Source of the DNA: Clostridiales bacterium
GTDB lineage: Bacteria > Bacillota > Clostridia > Christensenellales > Aristaeellaceae
Reading direction: 5' to 3'
NCBI GenBank assembly: GCA_004556545.1
Contig: SFGO01000124.1
Span: forward strand, 1-5,270
DNA length: 5,270 nt
The notes beneath the pieces were generated by a model. The model was not told where the DNA came from and did not search any database. It saw nothing but the letters and a program-made list of their open reading frames with translations. Position numbers and translations under genes: made by a program. Of the stretch, positions 5,178 to 5,270 are shown piece by piece. How positions within the stretch are numbered: position 1 is the first letter of the stretch; every line of letters begins with the position of its first letter.

Positions 5178-5270
5178 TTACTCGATCACCTTGGCAACAA
5201 CGCCGGAGCCGACGGTACGGCCGCCTTCGCGGATAGCGAAGCGGAGGCCCTGCTCGATGGCGATGGGGGT
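5178..5270 (-). CDS. tuf: Translation elongation factor Tu, C-terminal 30 residues (cut by window edge)
   Basis: The minus strand reads TPIAIEQGLRFAIREGG, then RTVGSGVVAKVIE and stop. This is the highly conserved end of the EF-Tu third beta-barrel domain. EF-Tu carries aminoacyl-tRNA to the ribosome with GTP. The rest of the gene lies beyond position 5270. It converges on acpS, and two strong hairpins separate them. Confidence 0.97.
   Translation of the reverse strand, partial: TPIAIEQGLRFAIREGGRTVGSGVVAKVIE

Overview
The window looks like a chromosomal segment of an anaerobic, fairly GC-rich Firmicute, most likely a Clostridia/Oscillospiraceae-type gut bacterium. This is inferred from strong AGGAGG-type ribosome binding sites, TTG starts, a rubrerythrin, the cobalamin-independent queuosine enzyme QueH, a small stand-alone AcpS and the EF-Tu C-terminus. 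No species can be fixed from the sequence alone.

Layout. Positions 1-338 hold no credible protein gene. They hold a dense set of nested complementary segments that fold, on the plus strand, into a large branched RNA-like structure ending in a hairpin plus T-run; its 5' end lies outside the window. Positions 365-423 are a terminator for the minus-strand rubrerythrin gene (436-978). Next on the minus strand is a secreted Big_2 plus CHAP cell-wall hydrolase (1079-2089). A 132-bp intergenic region (2090-2221) carries back-to-back extended -10 promoters, and both divergent genes start with TTG.

Rightward lies a plus-strand cluster: queH (2222-2791), birA (2788-3636, ATGA overlap), an S58/NylC-like self-processing hydrolase (3731-4693) and acpS (4690-5067, ATGA overlap). 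No terminator is visible inside the cluster, so it can be one operon. It pairs two enzymes that load cofactors onto carrier proteins (biotin onto the biotin carrier protein, phosphopantetheine onto acyl carrier protein) with a tRNA-modification enzyme and a peptidase-fold hydrolase. The cluster ends in a 12-bp perfect hairpin with a T-tract. A second, 17-bp hairpin follows and serves the converging EF-Tu gene, whose last 30 codons (5178-5270, minus strand) close the window.

The six protein genes inside the window and the tuf fragment are ordinary families with intact signature residues. The part most worth a second look is the structured element at 1-338. It has an 11-bp, a 9-bp and a 7-bp long-range helix nested around hairpins. 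Four helices meet in a compact four-way junction, and three G-U pairs fit only a plus-strand transcript.
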